Shown: positions 40,920 through 63,620 of the stretch, piece by piece | Numbering within the stretch: the stretch's first letter is position 1 | How the letters are laid out: every line of letters begins with the position of its first letter | Assembly (NCBI GenBank): GCA_025642075.2 | Contig: JAODUO010000548.1 | Span: 173,501-237,500, forward strand | Direction of reading: 5' to 3' | Length of the DNA: 64,000 nucleotides | Origin: Ridgeia piscesae | Taxonomy: Eukaryota; Annelida; Polychaeta; Sabellida; Siboglinidae | Notes under the pieces: model-generated | What the model was told of the DNA's origin: nothing | Databases searched by the model: none | The model's input: only the letters and a program-made list of their open reading frames with translations | Position numbers and translations under genes: made by a program

Positions 40920-42370
40920 TGCCGGCGATATGTGTACGAGATGTTTTAAGGAAACGCTACCAAGCATGGGCTGAAGGCTTGTACACAAACTGATTGTTCT
41001 TCGAAGTACAGCTTTACTATAATTCTCCGTGCAGGTCTGTTGGCTAGACGTGCCCGAACAATGCGTGCGAGTTGCTGATTCATACAGCGCCGCATGATAA
41101 GATCTGTACAGCACTCGGTTGGAGTAAAACATACAGTAATCGATACGAATTAACTCCTGCATTGTATGATTAACGGCGCGGATCAACCGCAAACCCGGAG
41201 CTTATACAGCGATTATAATGCCCTGATATTACGAGCTGGATTCAAGTGAAGCTGGAGTGCTCTCGTCGTTGGCTTGGCGCCGTGAGAAAGGCGAACAATG
41301 CACGTATTAAGAACGGAAGCTCGTTAGAATCCCCAAGGAGGCGCCGTTGACACGCTTCAGTGATTACACAGATCGTGGCAAACGTCCACGAGTTCGCAGT
41401 GCGTGAACCCATTTAATAATTACGGCAGGAAACGTGTAGAATAGACGCGTGAAAAACTGGTAAAACATCGTCGCACGCGGACGTGACCTGGTTAGTTCTG
41501 AGTCGTGTCTGACGTCATATTTAGAGTTGTACACTGCGTATAGTCTGTGTCATACTCTCAGTCGTGCCACCCCGTACACTGAGTGGTGTTATGAGCCGTG
41601 CTCTGGTCGGAATCGTGCCCGAGTGTGTGCCTTAAGTTGTTCTGAATCTTCATTTGGATTGTGCTTTGAGTCGAGCTCGGAGTGTACAGCACATTGTTAC
41701 TGCTGGAAGAGAAACCCGATCGCTAACAGAATCAAACTGTAGAGCCTACGCCCTTTCTCTCTCACACATTTGACGTATTTCAGTTGGTTTCTAGATACAG
41801 TGTACAGTGCTTCCTACCAAGCTGCAATTCGCACTTAAACAACTCAGCCATTAGCCTATATTTTTATCGCAAATATTTAACATTGGAGCTATGCTTTCAA
41901 CAACAGGCTATCAATCGTTTATATATTAAACATAGTTTTTTGCAATACATTAAATTCCGTGAAACGCCTTAACGAAAAAACATGTTACAATCTACCCGGG
42001 TTTAATTCGGTACAATTATATAGCGAAAGTCGATCGGTACTATCACCTGTATCACAAACATATTATATATAAAACTAGTCGAGTAATCCGGCGATGCTTG
42101 GTGTGAAAAGGGCAACCACCGTCTGAAATGTTTTATACCAGACGTCACATCCCACCGCTCCGAATAAAATTTAATATTCTGGCAAAGTTAAATCTCGCTT
42201 CTGGAAAAAAGTAGTGTCCCGCGCTAAAATGTTCGAAAATTTTGTAACGTTGTTTCAGCGCATCCCAGAATCATGTCGTAACATGACGCATCAAACTGTT
42301 AACGTATGGCAGTATCTATGTATCCAGTAAGTTGGGACAGAGCTAATTTATCCTAGCCTCGGTTACCAAG
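40920..42370. other. intergenic region upstream of KCNE-like B
   Basis: The presumed promoter and 5' UTR side of paralogue B. No defined promoter motif or other exon was recognised. Confidence 0.4.
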
Positions 42371-42880
42371 GCTCCGTGAGGTGGCAGCACTTTTAAGCCC
42401 CTCAACTCTGCCTGGGGAAAGAAACGTTCTGCATTTGTTACCCGCCAGGGCGGCCTTACCCCAGATTAGAGTAGAGACGCTGATTGGCTCTCAGGCCAAC
42501 TATGAAATAAAAATTAAAATAACGATATACTTTTACAAGATAATGATATCCTATGAAAAGTATTCAACATTGAACTTATATTAACACAAAAATAAGTAAA
42601 AATTCAAATTTACAGCTGTTTATAAAATAAGAATTACGGCAGGATTAACCAGTATCCGTGAGATGGCAGCATTGTTTAGCCCCACACGAATAACATACAC
42701 ATTAAATAAGGATACCTTTTTATTTAAAAAAAATGCTGTATTATTAAAAATTATTCTAAATTAAACTTATATTAACATAAAATAAATAGAAATACAAATT
42801 TGCAGTTGTTTATAAAAATAGAAATTACGGCAGGATTAACCAGGGTCCGTGAAGTGGCAGCATTGTATAGATCACGCGGA
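42370..42880 (+). repeat. tandem copies of a ~190-280-bp unit
   Basis: A landmark, TCCGTGARRTGGCAGCA, occurs at about 42373, 42655 and 42848. The last two intervals share an AT-rich body with TATTAACATAAAATAA-like and TACGGCAGGATTAACCAG segments. Origin unknown; possibly a transposon fragment. Confidence 0.75.
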
Positions 42881-43628
42881 TAAATATTCAAAAGCCGGGA
42901 GACTCACCAGACCGTCTTCTCGGCGTAGTTCCGCAGCCGACCGACAGTCGGTTAAGCGAGACTAATCCATCCTGGGACTCTTCAACACACAGCGCCCTCA
43001 CACGGATGGTATAAAACTTAAAACAGATACCGTACTAAACGACGAGACGTCCGAGATTGAACGAGATGTGCGCGCGTTTGGTTCGACAGGGGGAGTGCCC
43101 CAGCTTCTATCTAATAGCTCTGCTTGTGGTTTGCTTACGTCACAATCAAAATGATGCGCGACACCTCCGTCAAGCTTTGTCTTCGCCAACAATGTTCATA
43201 ACCGTTAAGTATGTGAATTACACTACTACTGCAAACATTACTGCATACATTTGGCAGTCTAACAACTTTTCCTTGGGTTTTCGTCACAAAGATAATCTCA
43301 TAAAACCAGAATTTCCAAACAAATACGACTAAAATTACGTGTTCAGGCAGCCATTTTATTGATCGCCACGAGTTTAACGTTGCTAAGCAACCTGGCTACA
43401 ACAATCATCGCCACGATAGACCATAGCCTTAGGAACTATCGATCCCTCCACATTCTCCACCCCCGGATGAATTTTGAAAAAGTTTAAATCTACTAACAAT
43501 CCCGATAAGCTCGCCTCGCTAGATAGCAATGCAAAATGTCAGCTCATGACATGCGCAAAACTGACGGATGTCCTCAGATAGACACACTGATACTGGGGCA
43601 GGCAGATATACAGAGAAACACTGGCCGA

Positions 43629-43833
43629 TGGCTATTTGCTATCCCTCCACGTCCAAATGCTATTTCGATGTATAAACATATTTAAATTTAGGGTTGGTAT
43701 TAGGTTTAGGGTTAAGTTAGATTGTATTCAGTAGATTCAGTACTTTCAGATTCAAGTAGATTCAAGGTACATTTGACAAGATTGATATCAGGCGTTTACA
43801 TGCATTTGTACGTGGGGGGATAGCAAATAGCCA
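43629..43833. mobile_element. MITE-like element, 205 bp
   Basis: Inverted ends of 32 bp at 43629-43660 and 43802-43833 pair at 30 of 32 positions (TGGCTATTTGCTATCC...). The interior is non-coding and contains TTTAGGGTT repeats. I could not recognise a clear target-site duplication. Confidence 0.75.
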
Positions 43834-43864
43834 GCTCCGAAACACTGCTTTATAATATAGATGT

Positions 43865-45160
43865 CTACAAAGATCTACAGCAGCCGAACATGGATCTGGG
43901 CAATTGCCGCGCGGCTGCATCCGGAAGTACCACCGCGGTCTTCTCTTCGTCTTCTACAAGACTCGGTGTTCCAGTAGTATCCGATAGTCGAAAAGTATTA
44001 GTCTGCAGACTTCCCACCGCGCGACACCACTGTCTGCTGCTGTTGAATGGTTCGTACTGTTGATCGCAAAACACTGCATAGTAATTGAATAGAAGGCTAT
44101 GAATTGAAGGCAAACAGCTGTTGTAGGGCTTACCACAATAATAAGGATGTCATGTCATAAATGTTCTGTCTAGCGCGGGTTATCGAGATTATGCGATTGT
44201 TATAGTTTATCGACAAGTTTATATACCAGACACGCAGTGGGTCACTGCTGGTATTGTCTACATTGAATATGATGACTGGATACGCTACAAAAACACAAAA
44301 CACAAAACACGAATCCATATTTAATGGAACCAACAGTCCAGATGTTTACCGATGTCACGTAGTCCGCCTGTCTGTGTCATAACTATGGTTACTGATGTCA
44401 CGTAGCGTCGAGTGTTATTATTATTAATGTCAATTTCGCTAATATTGTCTGTCACAATTGTATGCCTTATTTCCATTTAAATTAAACTTTTAGTATCCGT
44501 TATTAGTGGATTGTTCGGAGCAAGAATGCCCAATAAATGCGGTCTTGTTATTCATTTGATCACCGGTTGTCGCTGTATTCGCAAGGTCACAATTTTAGGC
44601 ATGCCTGTTATCACGATCGCTCTCACCATGGGGAAGTAGGTGGTTATTTAGATGCCGTCGTCCATCCACTGCATAACACGTTCAAACGTGGATTATGAGT
44701 ATGAATATTAATATGTCAAGGTCTATGCGATTAATATTTTTCTCTCCACTTACCCAAATCCACCATGTTATTTTACAATGTAGGCGACCCCAACAGTTAT
44801 GACTACACAAAGAGGACAATGCGTATTACAATAATTTATTGATGTCGTCCTACAACTCGATATTCAGTTGTCGAATGTGGCGCACCAGTGTATTGTGTCT
44901 TGATGTGGATAAGTTGCGGATGACAGCATCGCCACAATGACCAAGAACACACTTTATTACATGAATTAATATTTTAAGGGGATTTGTGTGTGTGTGCTGT
45001 ATGCATATTGGGACTCAAATTACCCAAATAAAATGGGCTTCTGACTTTGAGGTCACATTTGTTTGTATCCAGTTGTGTTGATACACATACATGGCGAAGT
45101 TCTCTTCCGGAAAACGTGTCTCATTTCACGTATTTGTTCGAAAAGACTGAAGCAGTTTAC
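43865..45160. other. intergenic region, no confident gene
   Basis: A minus-strand open frame at 43865-44113 ending Gly-Cys-Cys-Arg-Ser-Leu has plausible amino-acid composition but no partner exon, so I do not call it. The rest is AT-rich unique sequence. Confidence 0.4.
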
Positions 45161-45164
45161 AAAA

Positions 45165-45335
45165 TAGTTGTACTCCCAACACTTCCTTATTTTACAAAAT
45201 GGTTCTACTCCCAACACTTCCTTATTTTACAAAGTGATTGTACTCCCAACACTTCCTTATGTTACAAAATAGTTGTATACCCAACACTTCCTAATCTAAA
45301 AAGTTGGTGTACACTCAACACTTTCTTACGACGCT
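45165..45335 (+). repeat. ~36-bp tandem repeat, five copies
   Basis: Units read GTTGTACTCCCAACACTTCC followed by TTATTTTACAAA, and become more diverged toward the 3' end. Confidence 0.9.
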
Positions 45336-45740
45336 GAAACATGGCACCATAGAGGCGATTATGGTCTTAGAGCAACATTATGACGCTATGTACGATAGGT
45401 ATTGCTTATGTAGGCAAGACAGAAGTTCGAACACATAGTAATGTCACAGATGAGACGTAGCATTGAAACCATCACAATGCTGCAACAGTTGAGATGAACT
45501 GGCCACACGCAGCACATATCTGATATGAGACCTCATAAGCAAGTTTTCTTCTCAGAGCTGAGTGTTGCGAAACGTTCCACAGAAGGACATAGTAAAAACT
45601 ACGAAGATGTCCTCAAATCCACCTTAAACAAAGATGTGACATTGATACGAACACCTTGGAAACTGAGGCTCTGTGAGGTACTAACTGGCGGTCGATTACA
45701 CAAAACGGCACACGACCATTCGAAGTCAATTGAATGACCA
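45335..45740 (+). mobile_element. non-LTR retrotransposon relic (ORF2 C-terminus)
   Basis: The + frame contains Leu-Arg-stop-Thr-Gly-His (from the common LRWxGH motif, Trp to TGA), then Arg-Pro-His-Lys-Gln-Val-Phe-Phe-Ser-Glu-Leu and Gly-Lys-Arg-like residues, followed by Tyr-Glu-Asp-Val-Leu-Lys and Lys-Leu-Arg. This matches the tail of many LINE ORF2 proteins. It is decayed and inactive. Confidence 0.65.
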
Positions 45741-45942
45741 CCGTAGCCAAACAGTATATAAGGGTAGGAAGAAAGAGCCATTAAATCTACAAAAACATTT
45801 AACATGTTGATTATATAAACGACTTAAAATGAGAAACTGACAAGTGAAGATTGGTCAGACGAGCCGTCTACAAACACACGCACGCACGCATGCACATACG
45901 CACAAACGCGCGCGCGCACACACGTACACACGCACGCACGCA

Positions 45943-46185
<243 letters not shown>

Positions 46186-46399
46186 AAATGACAACAATCC
46201 ATGGTAAGATCTTCCTCGCTACAATGGACTGCTGCTGCTGTTGCTGCTGATGATGATAATGATGATGATGGTAATGACTTAAATGCTCTATTCTTGCATA
46301 TTCGCACAGGAAAACAATACAATAATATGCATCCTATAATTAAAGGTCAACGTATCTACGCACCAAAATATTATATAGCACGTAAAAGGTAACATAAAC

Positions 46400-48353
46400 A
46401 TTATTGCTGTAGGCCTAAACTGCCTAATTGCGCCGTGCTCAGTAACGAATTGGCGTTCTCAGAAAGCTCTCCTGCTGAGACAATACGGCACTGCCACGCG
46501 TCATTGTTACCGCGCGGCCGTGCGACAGAGCCCAGTGTCGGCTCAATGGTTGGATAACGTTTACTCAGTGGGCTCTCAGTGCCGGTAATGCCATAGTGCA
46601 CACGTCACGGTCCAAAGACTTCACGCCTCACTGATTCTGCGCGATCGATACAGACAGCAACGGCTGACAACAGAACCTTCGGCGCTCAGTGTTATTCTGT
46701 CAGCGGAATTGCCGTTAGATTCGAGAGTGTACGTACGGGATAGGCAATATTGTGTTAGTTTATGCAAAGAAGACGCGTCACCGACGTCATGTCAGTGACA
46801 TGTCAGTGACATTGATGGATTGACACAGTTACCAAGACAAAAATGTGACACCAGTGAGATGATATAAGGTCGGAGTGACACCGAGTTGTGCTCTATGTCG
46901 GCGAACACATGTGCTCATGTGTCACAAGCGACCGATATGCATTTATCTATGGATTCCGTGCGTAAAGCCTAGTCACTTCAGTGGATTCCCGGTAAGTAAT
47001 GGTTAGCGTGCATAGTGCAAATCACTGTAACCCGCCACACACGCATTGTCGTAGCTAACATTGGTCATTTCGGCCACTCCAAAGAAATAACACAATGCAT
47101 ACATTATGGACAGACACAGCTATTCGCGTGCAAATATACTTTATGTGCCTATTGCCAGACGACGAGTGGCGTACCTAGTTGGACTAGTGTGGTATTACTT
47201 ATGCGTGTCTCACAGTCGCCCTGGTGACATTAGGTACACAGTTCTTGCAGTGTTACGACGTGCAACTGTTTGCAAGTGATCGTGTGTTATCTTCGTGAGA
47301 CTGAACTCGTTGTTGGCCGCCGTGTCGCTGGACGAATCGTGTGCAGTCGCCAGAATGTAACCTAACACCTTTGAGCCACACCCAGATAATACTGAGTGAC
47401 GAATACAACGCCTGTAAGGCCGTTTCAGCAATGCAGAAAGACGTGCTTTGGGATTTCTTATAGACTGTAAGGACGGGTTTTTCTACTACCCATAATAATA
47501 ATCTAAGATAACTGTTATCCGCTGCAAGAAGAGATGTGATTTGATGTCAAGTGCAGTCAGAAGGATACAACGGGAAGTTCGTTGATGGCCGAAAGACAAG
47601 ACGAGAAGAGCTGGTGCCCATTTGACTGCAAGAAGGTGACGTAATAGTATTAGGTAAGACAACGATACTGGGTAGTACTTAATGTTATGTTAACAGTATT
47701 ATTTTACGGGGGCGAGGGTCGTTTGGTCATGTCCTAGCAGAAAACATGTCACCATTCATTCCGGCTTAGACGTGTTCCGTTTTTCACATAGACACCAACG
47801 TGACATCCTTGAAGTGAAATTGTTCCCGTTTGGAAATATCTATGTATTGATGAATTCCACACATACACATAGCCAACATAGGAAAATAAAATAAAATTAC
47901 TTTACCTCCATAAATAAATTACTTTAGCTAGATTTTTGTGTGTGTACGAGGTAACCCCATTTTGTATTATCATAGCAAGTGTTTTTTTCAGTTAACATAA
48001 GCATTTCTTATGGCTATGTTTTCACTGCTTTGTACACAATGACGGCTTATCATAGTACGTGCATTAATTAGTTTGCTATTACACTGAGCCGTTAGAGATT
48101 ACCAGCGAATCGTATAACTATCTACAGGCACATAGAATGTTTAGAAATAGACGTCAAGCAAACCCATCAACAATACAACCACATAGCAGACAATAATAAT
48201 CCCAGCAGATCAGACAGCACGTCATGTTCACACGTCTAAGTGTAACTGTGCCTTTTGTAGCATATTCTACGTTGTCCAATATCCAGGTTTTCGCAAACAA
48301 AAGGCGTTATTTAATAACAAGTATCAATACAACACGTTCCTCGTATGTTTATG

Positions 48354-48416
<63 letters not shown>

Positions 48417-49880
48417 AATTAAAACTCATTCGGCGTAGTAAGGAACATACATATTCATATCACTTAGCTCCAACGTTTTTACTTCATTTATAGAAATAGT
48501 ATCTGCACACTGCATTTACTAACCTAATGTGAATAATAAACCTTGTTACAGCACAAAGGGGTATTGTGAAATAACACTATAACAGCTAATATTTTTTCGA
48601 AATATATTCAGGTAATTTGAATGAAAATCGTAACACTCCACACATAACACGAGTGGTTGACGAAGAAGGAATGTGCAACCATCGCTGATCACAGTTAGGA
48701 CGGATTGAACTCACACTTAGCGCATTTCCTTATGATCATTACATTTTATTTGCGTGTATAAAACATATGTTGCCATGGTAATCGATTATTAGATATCCAA
48801 TCTTTTGTGTCATGTCTTTTCTTTCAATGTTGTTCTTTGTTCTGTTCCACTTTCCTTGTGGTGCCCCCATAACGATCTCCAAACACCATTGCTATTACTG
48901 TCGTAATAATTACTTGATTATCGAGTCTTCTGACACAAGTTATTGACGATGCCCTTTTAGATCGTCAATATTTAGAACTTTATATCAGAATAGATTGGTT
49001 ATTATAAAGTTTATGATGTCGACGTGGGATTCACACCTCCTCAATGACAGAATTTGGTAGATGTTCGCCATTAAAAACGCGCTCCGTCTAATAAAGGTAT
49101 CACTGACGCGGTCGTGATGTCACGCTTGAGGCCCCGTTATAATGCTCACGTTTCTATTCATGTGTATAACACACCGTTAGTATATTTACAGGTCTTAACC
49201 ATGCAATAATTAAAATTGAATTTTTACATTAAAAATAGTAAAAGAGCATAATGTTTTATTAGTTAAATAGTCGGAATAAAATGGCAGATGTTATTCCAAT
49301 TTAATAAGCTAATTACCATATAGGACAGAAAGCATAGATGTAGACCGAAAATATACTTTTCTAGGTACTACCTTAAAAGAAAAGGACTTAGGAATACAAG
49401 TTCAGAGTCACCGGGGGGACTTGGGGATTCACCCCCATTATGTTTGGTGCATGTGGGCTGGAGGTAGGACCCTTCTATGTGAACGTTACAGCAACATATT
49501 GTCAGCTGCACACATTCAGCTAATGGAATGTTTTCTAACCAACACAGACTATAACTATGTTACACTATCCTTTACAAAGGGCTTGTGTTTCCCGATAAAC
49601 CACCTCGACAAGACATTTGCTACATACGAAAAAAAAAGATATTAAGATAATGCAACAATGCAATGCAATAACATATTCATATCGAAGCTGGAGAATAGAA
49701 AGAATTGATACCAATCGTTTAGGAAATTTTATAATATAACGATGCATAAAAGAACCCATACGCTCAATATAAAGAACACACAACGACGAGGTACATGACA
49801 TGGTAGACTTCTAGAAGAAAGACATCAGGCGGAGGTTTCAAAGCATATACAGAAAATTTGGTTAGGATAAATCATCAGAA
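46400..49880. other. intergenic region; (TA)n at 48356-48415
   Basis: Unique AT-rich sequence apart from a 60-bp TA tract and a short (AGTGACATGTC) duplication near 46790-46815. I see no supported exon. Confidence 0.5.
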
Positions 49881-49908
49881 TGAAAAAGATTAGAAATGAA
49901 TATTTGAA

Positions 49909-52222
49909 GACGTCACGGACATACACGGTGAAAGAAGGTACTGGTCTTGTTGGAAGAAGGGAGACGACACGGACATACACGGTGAAAGAAGGTACTGGTC
50001 TTGTTGGAAGAAGGAAGAAGGAAGACGTCAAGGACATACACGGTGAAAGAAGGTACTGGTCTTGTTGGAAGAAGGAAGACGACACGGACATACACGGTGA
50101 AAGAAGGTACTGGTCTTATTGGAAGAAGGAAGACGACACGGACATACACGGTGAAAGAATGTACTGGTCTTATTGGAAGAAGGAAGACGTCACGGACATA
50201 CACGGTGAAAGAAGGTACTGGTCTTATTGGAAGAAGGAAGACGTCACGGACATACACGGCGAAAGAATGTACTGGTCTTATTGGAAGAAGGAAGACGACA
50301 CGGACATACACGGTGAAAGAAGGTACTGGTCTTGTTGGAAGAAGGAAGACGACACGGACATACACGGTGAAAGAAGGTACTGGTCTTGTTGGAAGAAGGA
50401 AGACGACACGGACATACACGGTGAAATAAGGTACTGGTCTTGTTGGAAGAAGGAAGACGACACGGACATACACGGTGAAAGAAGGTACTGGTCTTGTTGG
50501 AAGAAGGAAGACCACGCGGACACACACGATGAAAGAAGGTACTGGTCTTATTGGAAGAAGGAAGACGACACGGACATACACGGTGAAAGAAGGTACTGGT
50601 CTTATTGGAAGAAGGAAGATGACACGGACATACACGGTGAAAGAAGGTACTGGTCTTGTTGGAAGAAGGAAGACGCACGGACATACACGGTGAAAGAAGG
50701 TACTGGTCTTGTTGGAAGAAGGAAGACGACACGGACATACACGGTGAAAGAAGGTACTGGGCTTATTGGAAGAAGGAAGACGACACGGACATACACGGTG
50801 AAAGAAGGTACTGGTCTTGTTGGAAGAAGGAAGACGACATGGACATACACGGTGAAAGAAGGTACTGGTCTTGTTGGAAGAAGGAAGACGACACGGACAT
50901 ACACGGTGAAAGAAGGTACTGGTCTTGTTGGAAGAAGGAAGACGACACGGACATACACGGTGAAAGAAGGTACTGGGCTTATTGGAAGAAGGAAGACCAC
51001 ACGGACACACACGATGAAAGAAGGTACTGGTCTTATTGGAAGAAGGAAGACGACACGGACATACACGGTGAAAGAAGGTACTGGTCTTATTGGAAGAAGG
51101 AAGATGACACGGACATACACGGTGAAAGAAGGTACTGGTCTTGTTGGAAGAAGGAAGACGCCACGGACATACATACACGGTGAAAGAAGGTACTGGTCTT
51201 GTTGGAAGAAGGAAGACGACACGGACATACATACACGGTGAAAGAAGGTACTGGTCTTGTTGGAAGAAGGAAGACGACACGGACATACACGGTGAAAGAA
51301 GGTACTGGTTTTGTTGGAAGAAGGAAGACGACACGGACACACACGGTGAAAGAAGGTACTGGTCTTGTTGGAAGAAGGAAGACGACATGGACATACACGG
51401 TGAAAGAAGGTACTGGTCTTGTTGGAGGAAGGAAGACGACACGGACATACATACACGGTGAAAGAAGGTACTGGTCTTGTTGGAAGAAGGAAGACGACAC
51501 GGACATACACGGTGAAAGAAGGTACTGGTCTTGTTGGAAGAAGGAAGACGACACGGACATACACGGTGAAAGAAGGTACTGGGCTTATTGGAAGAAGGAA
51601 GACGACACGGACATACACGGTGAAAGAAGGTACTGGTCTTGTTGGAAGAAGGAAGAAGGAAGAAGGAAGAAGGAAGACGACATGGACATACACGGTGAAA
51701 GAAGGTACTGGGCTTATTGGAAGAAGGAAGACGACACGGACATACACGGTGAAAGAAGGTACTGGTCTTGTTGGAAGAAGGAAGACGACATGGACATACA
51801 CGGTGAAAGAAGGTACTGGGCTTATTGGAAGAAGGAAGACGACATGGACATACATTCACGGTGAAAGAAGGTACTGGTCTTGTTGGAAGAAGGAAGACGA
51901 CACGGACATACACGGTGAAATAAGGTACTGGTCTTGTTGGAAGAAGGAAGACGACACGGACATACATACACGGTGAAAGAAGGTACTGGTCTTGTTGGAA
52001 GAAGGAAGACGACACGGACATACACGGTGAAAGAAGGTACTGGTTTTGTTGGAAGAAGGAAGACGACACGGACATACACGGTGAAAGAAGGTACTGGTCT
52101 TGTTGGAAGAAGGAAGACGACATGGACATACACGGTGAAAGAAGGTACTGGTCTTGTTGGAAGAAGGAAGACGACACGGACATACACGGTGAAAGAAGGT
52201 ACTGGTCTTGTTGGAAGAAGGG
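49909..52222 (+). repeat. 54-bp minisatellite (~43 copies)
   Basis: The unit (GGACATACACGGTGAAAGAA then GGTACTGGTCTTGTTGGAAG, 54 bp) is near-perfect. Some copies have CATA insertions or AAGGAAG expansions. Because 54 is a multiple of three, several frames on both strands stay open for hundreds of codons, including a Ser/Phe-rich minus frame of over 800 codons. These are periodicity artefacts, with no splice or promoter context. Confidence 0.95.
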
Positions 52223-52249
52223 TGAAATGGGAAGAAGTGAAATGAAAGG

Positions 52250-55167
52250 CAGAATGAGATAGTGCAGTGGCGGCAATGACTTGTCATGACACAAGGCGGA
52301 ACACTTAGGACTAGAATAGTATGTCAAGTTTGTCGTGAGGCGTGGGCTAGCATGTGTTGTAGTGGGCAAATTACGCCTAATTAGGCTCCTTGTAGTAGTA
52401 GATGTACTACGCTTTATTTAATCGTCTGATTACCAAGACAGATAAGTGTATTTATTAGTATTATTCACTTGTATTGATATTAATGCAACACCGCACTAGC
52501 ATTATTCACTTGTATTGATATTAATGCAACACCGCACTACATTTGTCTACTGCACCGTATGACGCAGACGTGTATGAAGGTATGAAGTCAATAATGTTAG
52601 GATTGTGGGTTTAATGACGCGTGTTGTGTGGTCCTATACGGAATTTATTAATGGCTTAATAATTAGTAAAGGTAAACTATGGTAGGTGGGTGTTACACGC
52701 CTCCGCATGTCTCTAGTCATAATCCCCGAAACCGGCTTCATTCGGTAATATAACATTTATTTGCTTTTGCCATGAAACGTCACATGACGTCATTTAATTC
52801 AAAATTTGCCACAGCCCGCTGGATTGGACCGGTTAGGAAAGAGTCTTCGCTACTTTCTTTAGACAATTATCAGATGTTGAAGCTCAACCAAACTGCTTTT
52901 GGGAATATTTCGTCTGGAAACGACGCGCTACATCAGCCACGTTTTGCACCGAACACGTCGGCCGACAGCTCTATTTCTATTCAACGCCACAGAACGTTCA
53001 ATTATTCATATACGCTGTGTAATATAATAGTTATTGGTTTGTTCAGCGCAGATTCCCGCAAACACTTAAGCACGCTCGCACGTTACTGAAGAATTCAGCA
53101 GTTTAGACGCAGTGTACACTGGTGCGCCATTTGCGTTTGAATTGGACTTACCTTGATTTGTTATCATTCGGCTAAGCAAATATTTGCATTTAGACGCGAA
53201 CGGCGTCGAACCAATAAAAACGGAACAATTGTTGGCCGACAGGCAGCATTCGTAGCTGGCCCTGCCTACACGGCTTTGGCAGCCGTCTTAGAGAGCGTGA
53301 GAGATTCCATTCGACCTAGTCTCGACTCACAGGAGACCAGACACATAACACGCAAACACTGGTGTAGACAAGACTACTGTTGCCAGCATTATTTTCCCCT
53401 TGCCAAGTGTCAGTTTTCGGACGTTGTGTCCACATGAGTAAGACCCAGGTTGCACATGGCAAACAACCGAACGCTAAAGAAAGGTTTATTTAGTGCCGTC
53501 GATTAACACTCGGGATTACTATATGATTTAGTGTCACGAATTCAAACAGATTTAGGAGGTATTGGAGCGGATGTGACTTTTTTGGTCATCCTGCGGTGAC
53601 TGAACTGAAGATCGCACACTTCCGGTCAGCTATCATCTTTGCACGGTACACATAGGCACGGAACTATAGCCCAGTCTCTGTAAGCATACCCAATCTAATC
53701 GATGCAATCTCCAATTAACACGTTAATCCACCTGCAAAGTTCAGTGCAGTGCAAGACCTTCGCACTTGTTATTATTGCAATCAGTTCGCCGATCTCGGCA
53801 GGATTGCAATTATTTTAAGGCCGCCTATAAGAATAATGCAACGGGCACCGCTGGGGGTCAGGCTGCGTGCGTGGCCGCTGAATTGACATGATTCATATAG
53901 TTGACGTGCTCACTCTACCATGTATGTGGTCGGTCGTGAGTATAAATATTAACAGCGATGCATAGTTGCCATTTAGGTCGTACGGTTCAGTGACGTACCT
54001 CGGAGCGGACTTGTTCAAGCGCTCTGAAATATGGTCGTGAGTATAAATATTAACAGCGAAACACTGTTGCCATGTAGCCATGTAGTATGTCCGATTCGGC
54101 GTTGCATCTATACTGTATTTTTGTTGTTACTACCGGTACTGCGTAGGTATAACAACTCAACACATCATTGTAGACTTGCCAGGAGATTGCACAAAAAGAG
54201 GAGTTCGTAGCTGCCGACCAAACTATTCGCTGTCTAAAGCAATGTTTATTTCTAAGCAGGATATCTACGGCGATGTTACTGAATGGCTATGCATGTTTAA
54301 TATTTTTCATGCAAAACTATGAATAAAACTCATCAACCATCTGAAAGCGCCAGGCGTTGTACAGTATTGATAAAATCATGCCTCGGTGTGATGACCTTGT
54401 CTCGTTATAAGCACGAGTAAATATTTGCGAATAGATCGAGCTATTGATACACAAATATTGATCTTACAGTTTTGCATCTAATATGTTTCAAATACGTTTG
54501 TGAGCTGTGCATTTGTTCGTAGTTAATCCGGTGTCGAACGACATTACACGAACGTCAGACTTAATTATCATAATTGCTATGATTGCTTGTTGGCGCCGTT
54601 GTAACCGTTTGACTGGTACAACAAACGTAACATGATCCGGTTGCAACAACGACCTTTTTAGTCTTTTAATGTCGTTATTGCGTGGCTTTTAAACTAGAAG
54701 TAATCTCCACAATCAAGTCTACATGTGTTATTTGTTAAATCGCGGTTGGCGAGGTTATCCATGGCCAACGACGGCGTTACTTCTGTTGCTCGTTCTCACG
54801 GCTAGTTGTGTTGTCTGTATTGGTCTTTTGGGCATTGATGCTTTGTAGAACGATGGTTGTTTGAAATACTGGCAGAACGCTGACTTCATACGACTGCGAT
54901 GGATGTATAAAATATTAATAACCTTGAAGAATGCTCGTGTTTCGATGGGCATTACATATTTATCGCGTAGCTATATACAAATGTGTAATCAAAGTCCACA
55001 TCTAGCCCTGTGGGAATGTCCGTGACGCAGTGGACATTAACTATTTATAATACGTAGCTATATATAAAACGGCATGTTTCCGTTCGGATTGATTCAACAT
55101 GCCGATTACATAACAATTGAGAAGTGTAGAGTGTCGGCGTCTTTTGTAGGTTCCTGACAAGACGACA
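52250..55167. other. intergenic region upstream of the ankyrin gene
   Basis: Contains a 45-bp direct duplication at about 52452-52540 and a roughly 100-bp direct duplication (GTCGTGAGTATAAATATTAA at 53932 and 54033). Open frames at 52772-53089 and 53153-53437 have no coding support. The promoter of the ankyrin gene should lie at its 3' end, where I see no defined motif. Confidence 0.5.

Positions 55168-63620
<8,453 letters not shown>

Noticed and set aside
41480..41710. Repeated GAGTCGTGCTCTGAGT-like words
   Set aside because: Too degenerate to define a unit or boundary.
43865..44113. Minus-strand 82-codon ORF as a terminal exon
   Set aside because: Acceptor-like sites exist but there is no upstream exon or similarity to support it.
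49880..52369. 453- to 818-codon frames in the 54-bp array as structural or secreted proteins
   Set aside because: Several overlapping frames on both strands are equally open and there is no start, splice or promoter context.
52772..53437. Two + strand ORFs (105 and 94 codons) upstream of the ankyrin gene
   Set aside because: No motif, no repeat of known protein pattern and no splice context; length is compatible with chance.
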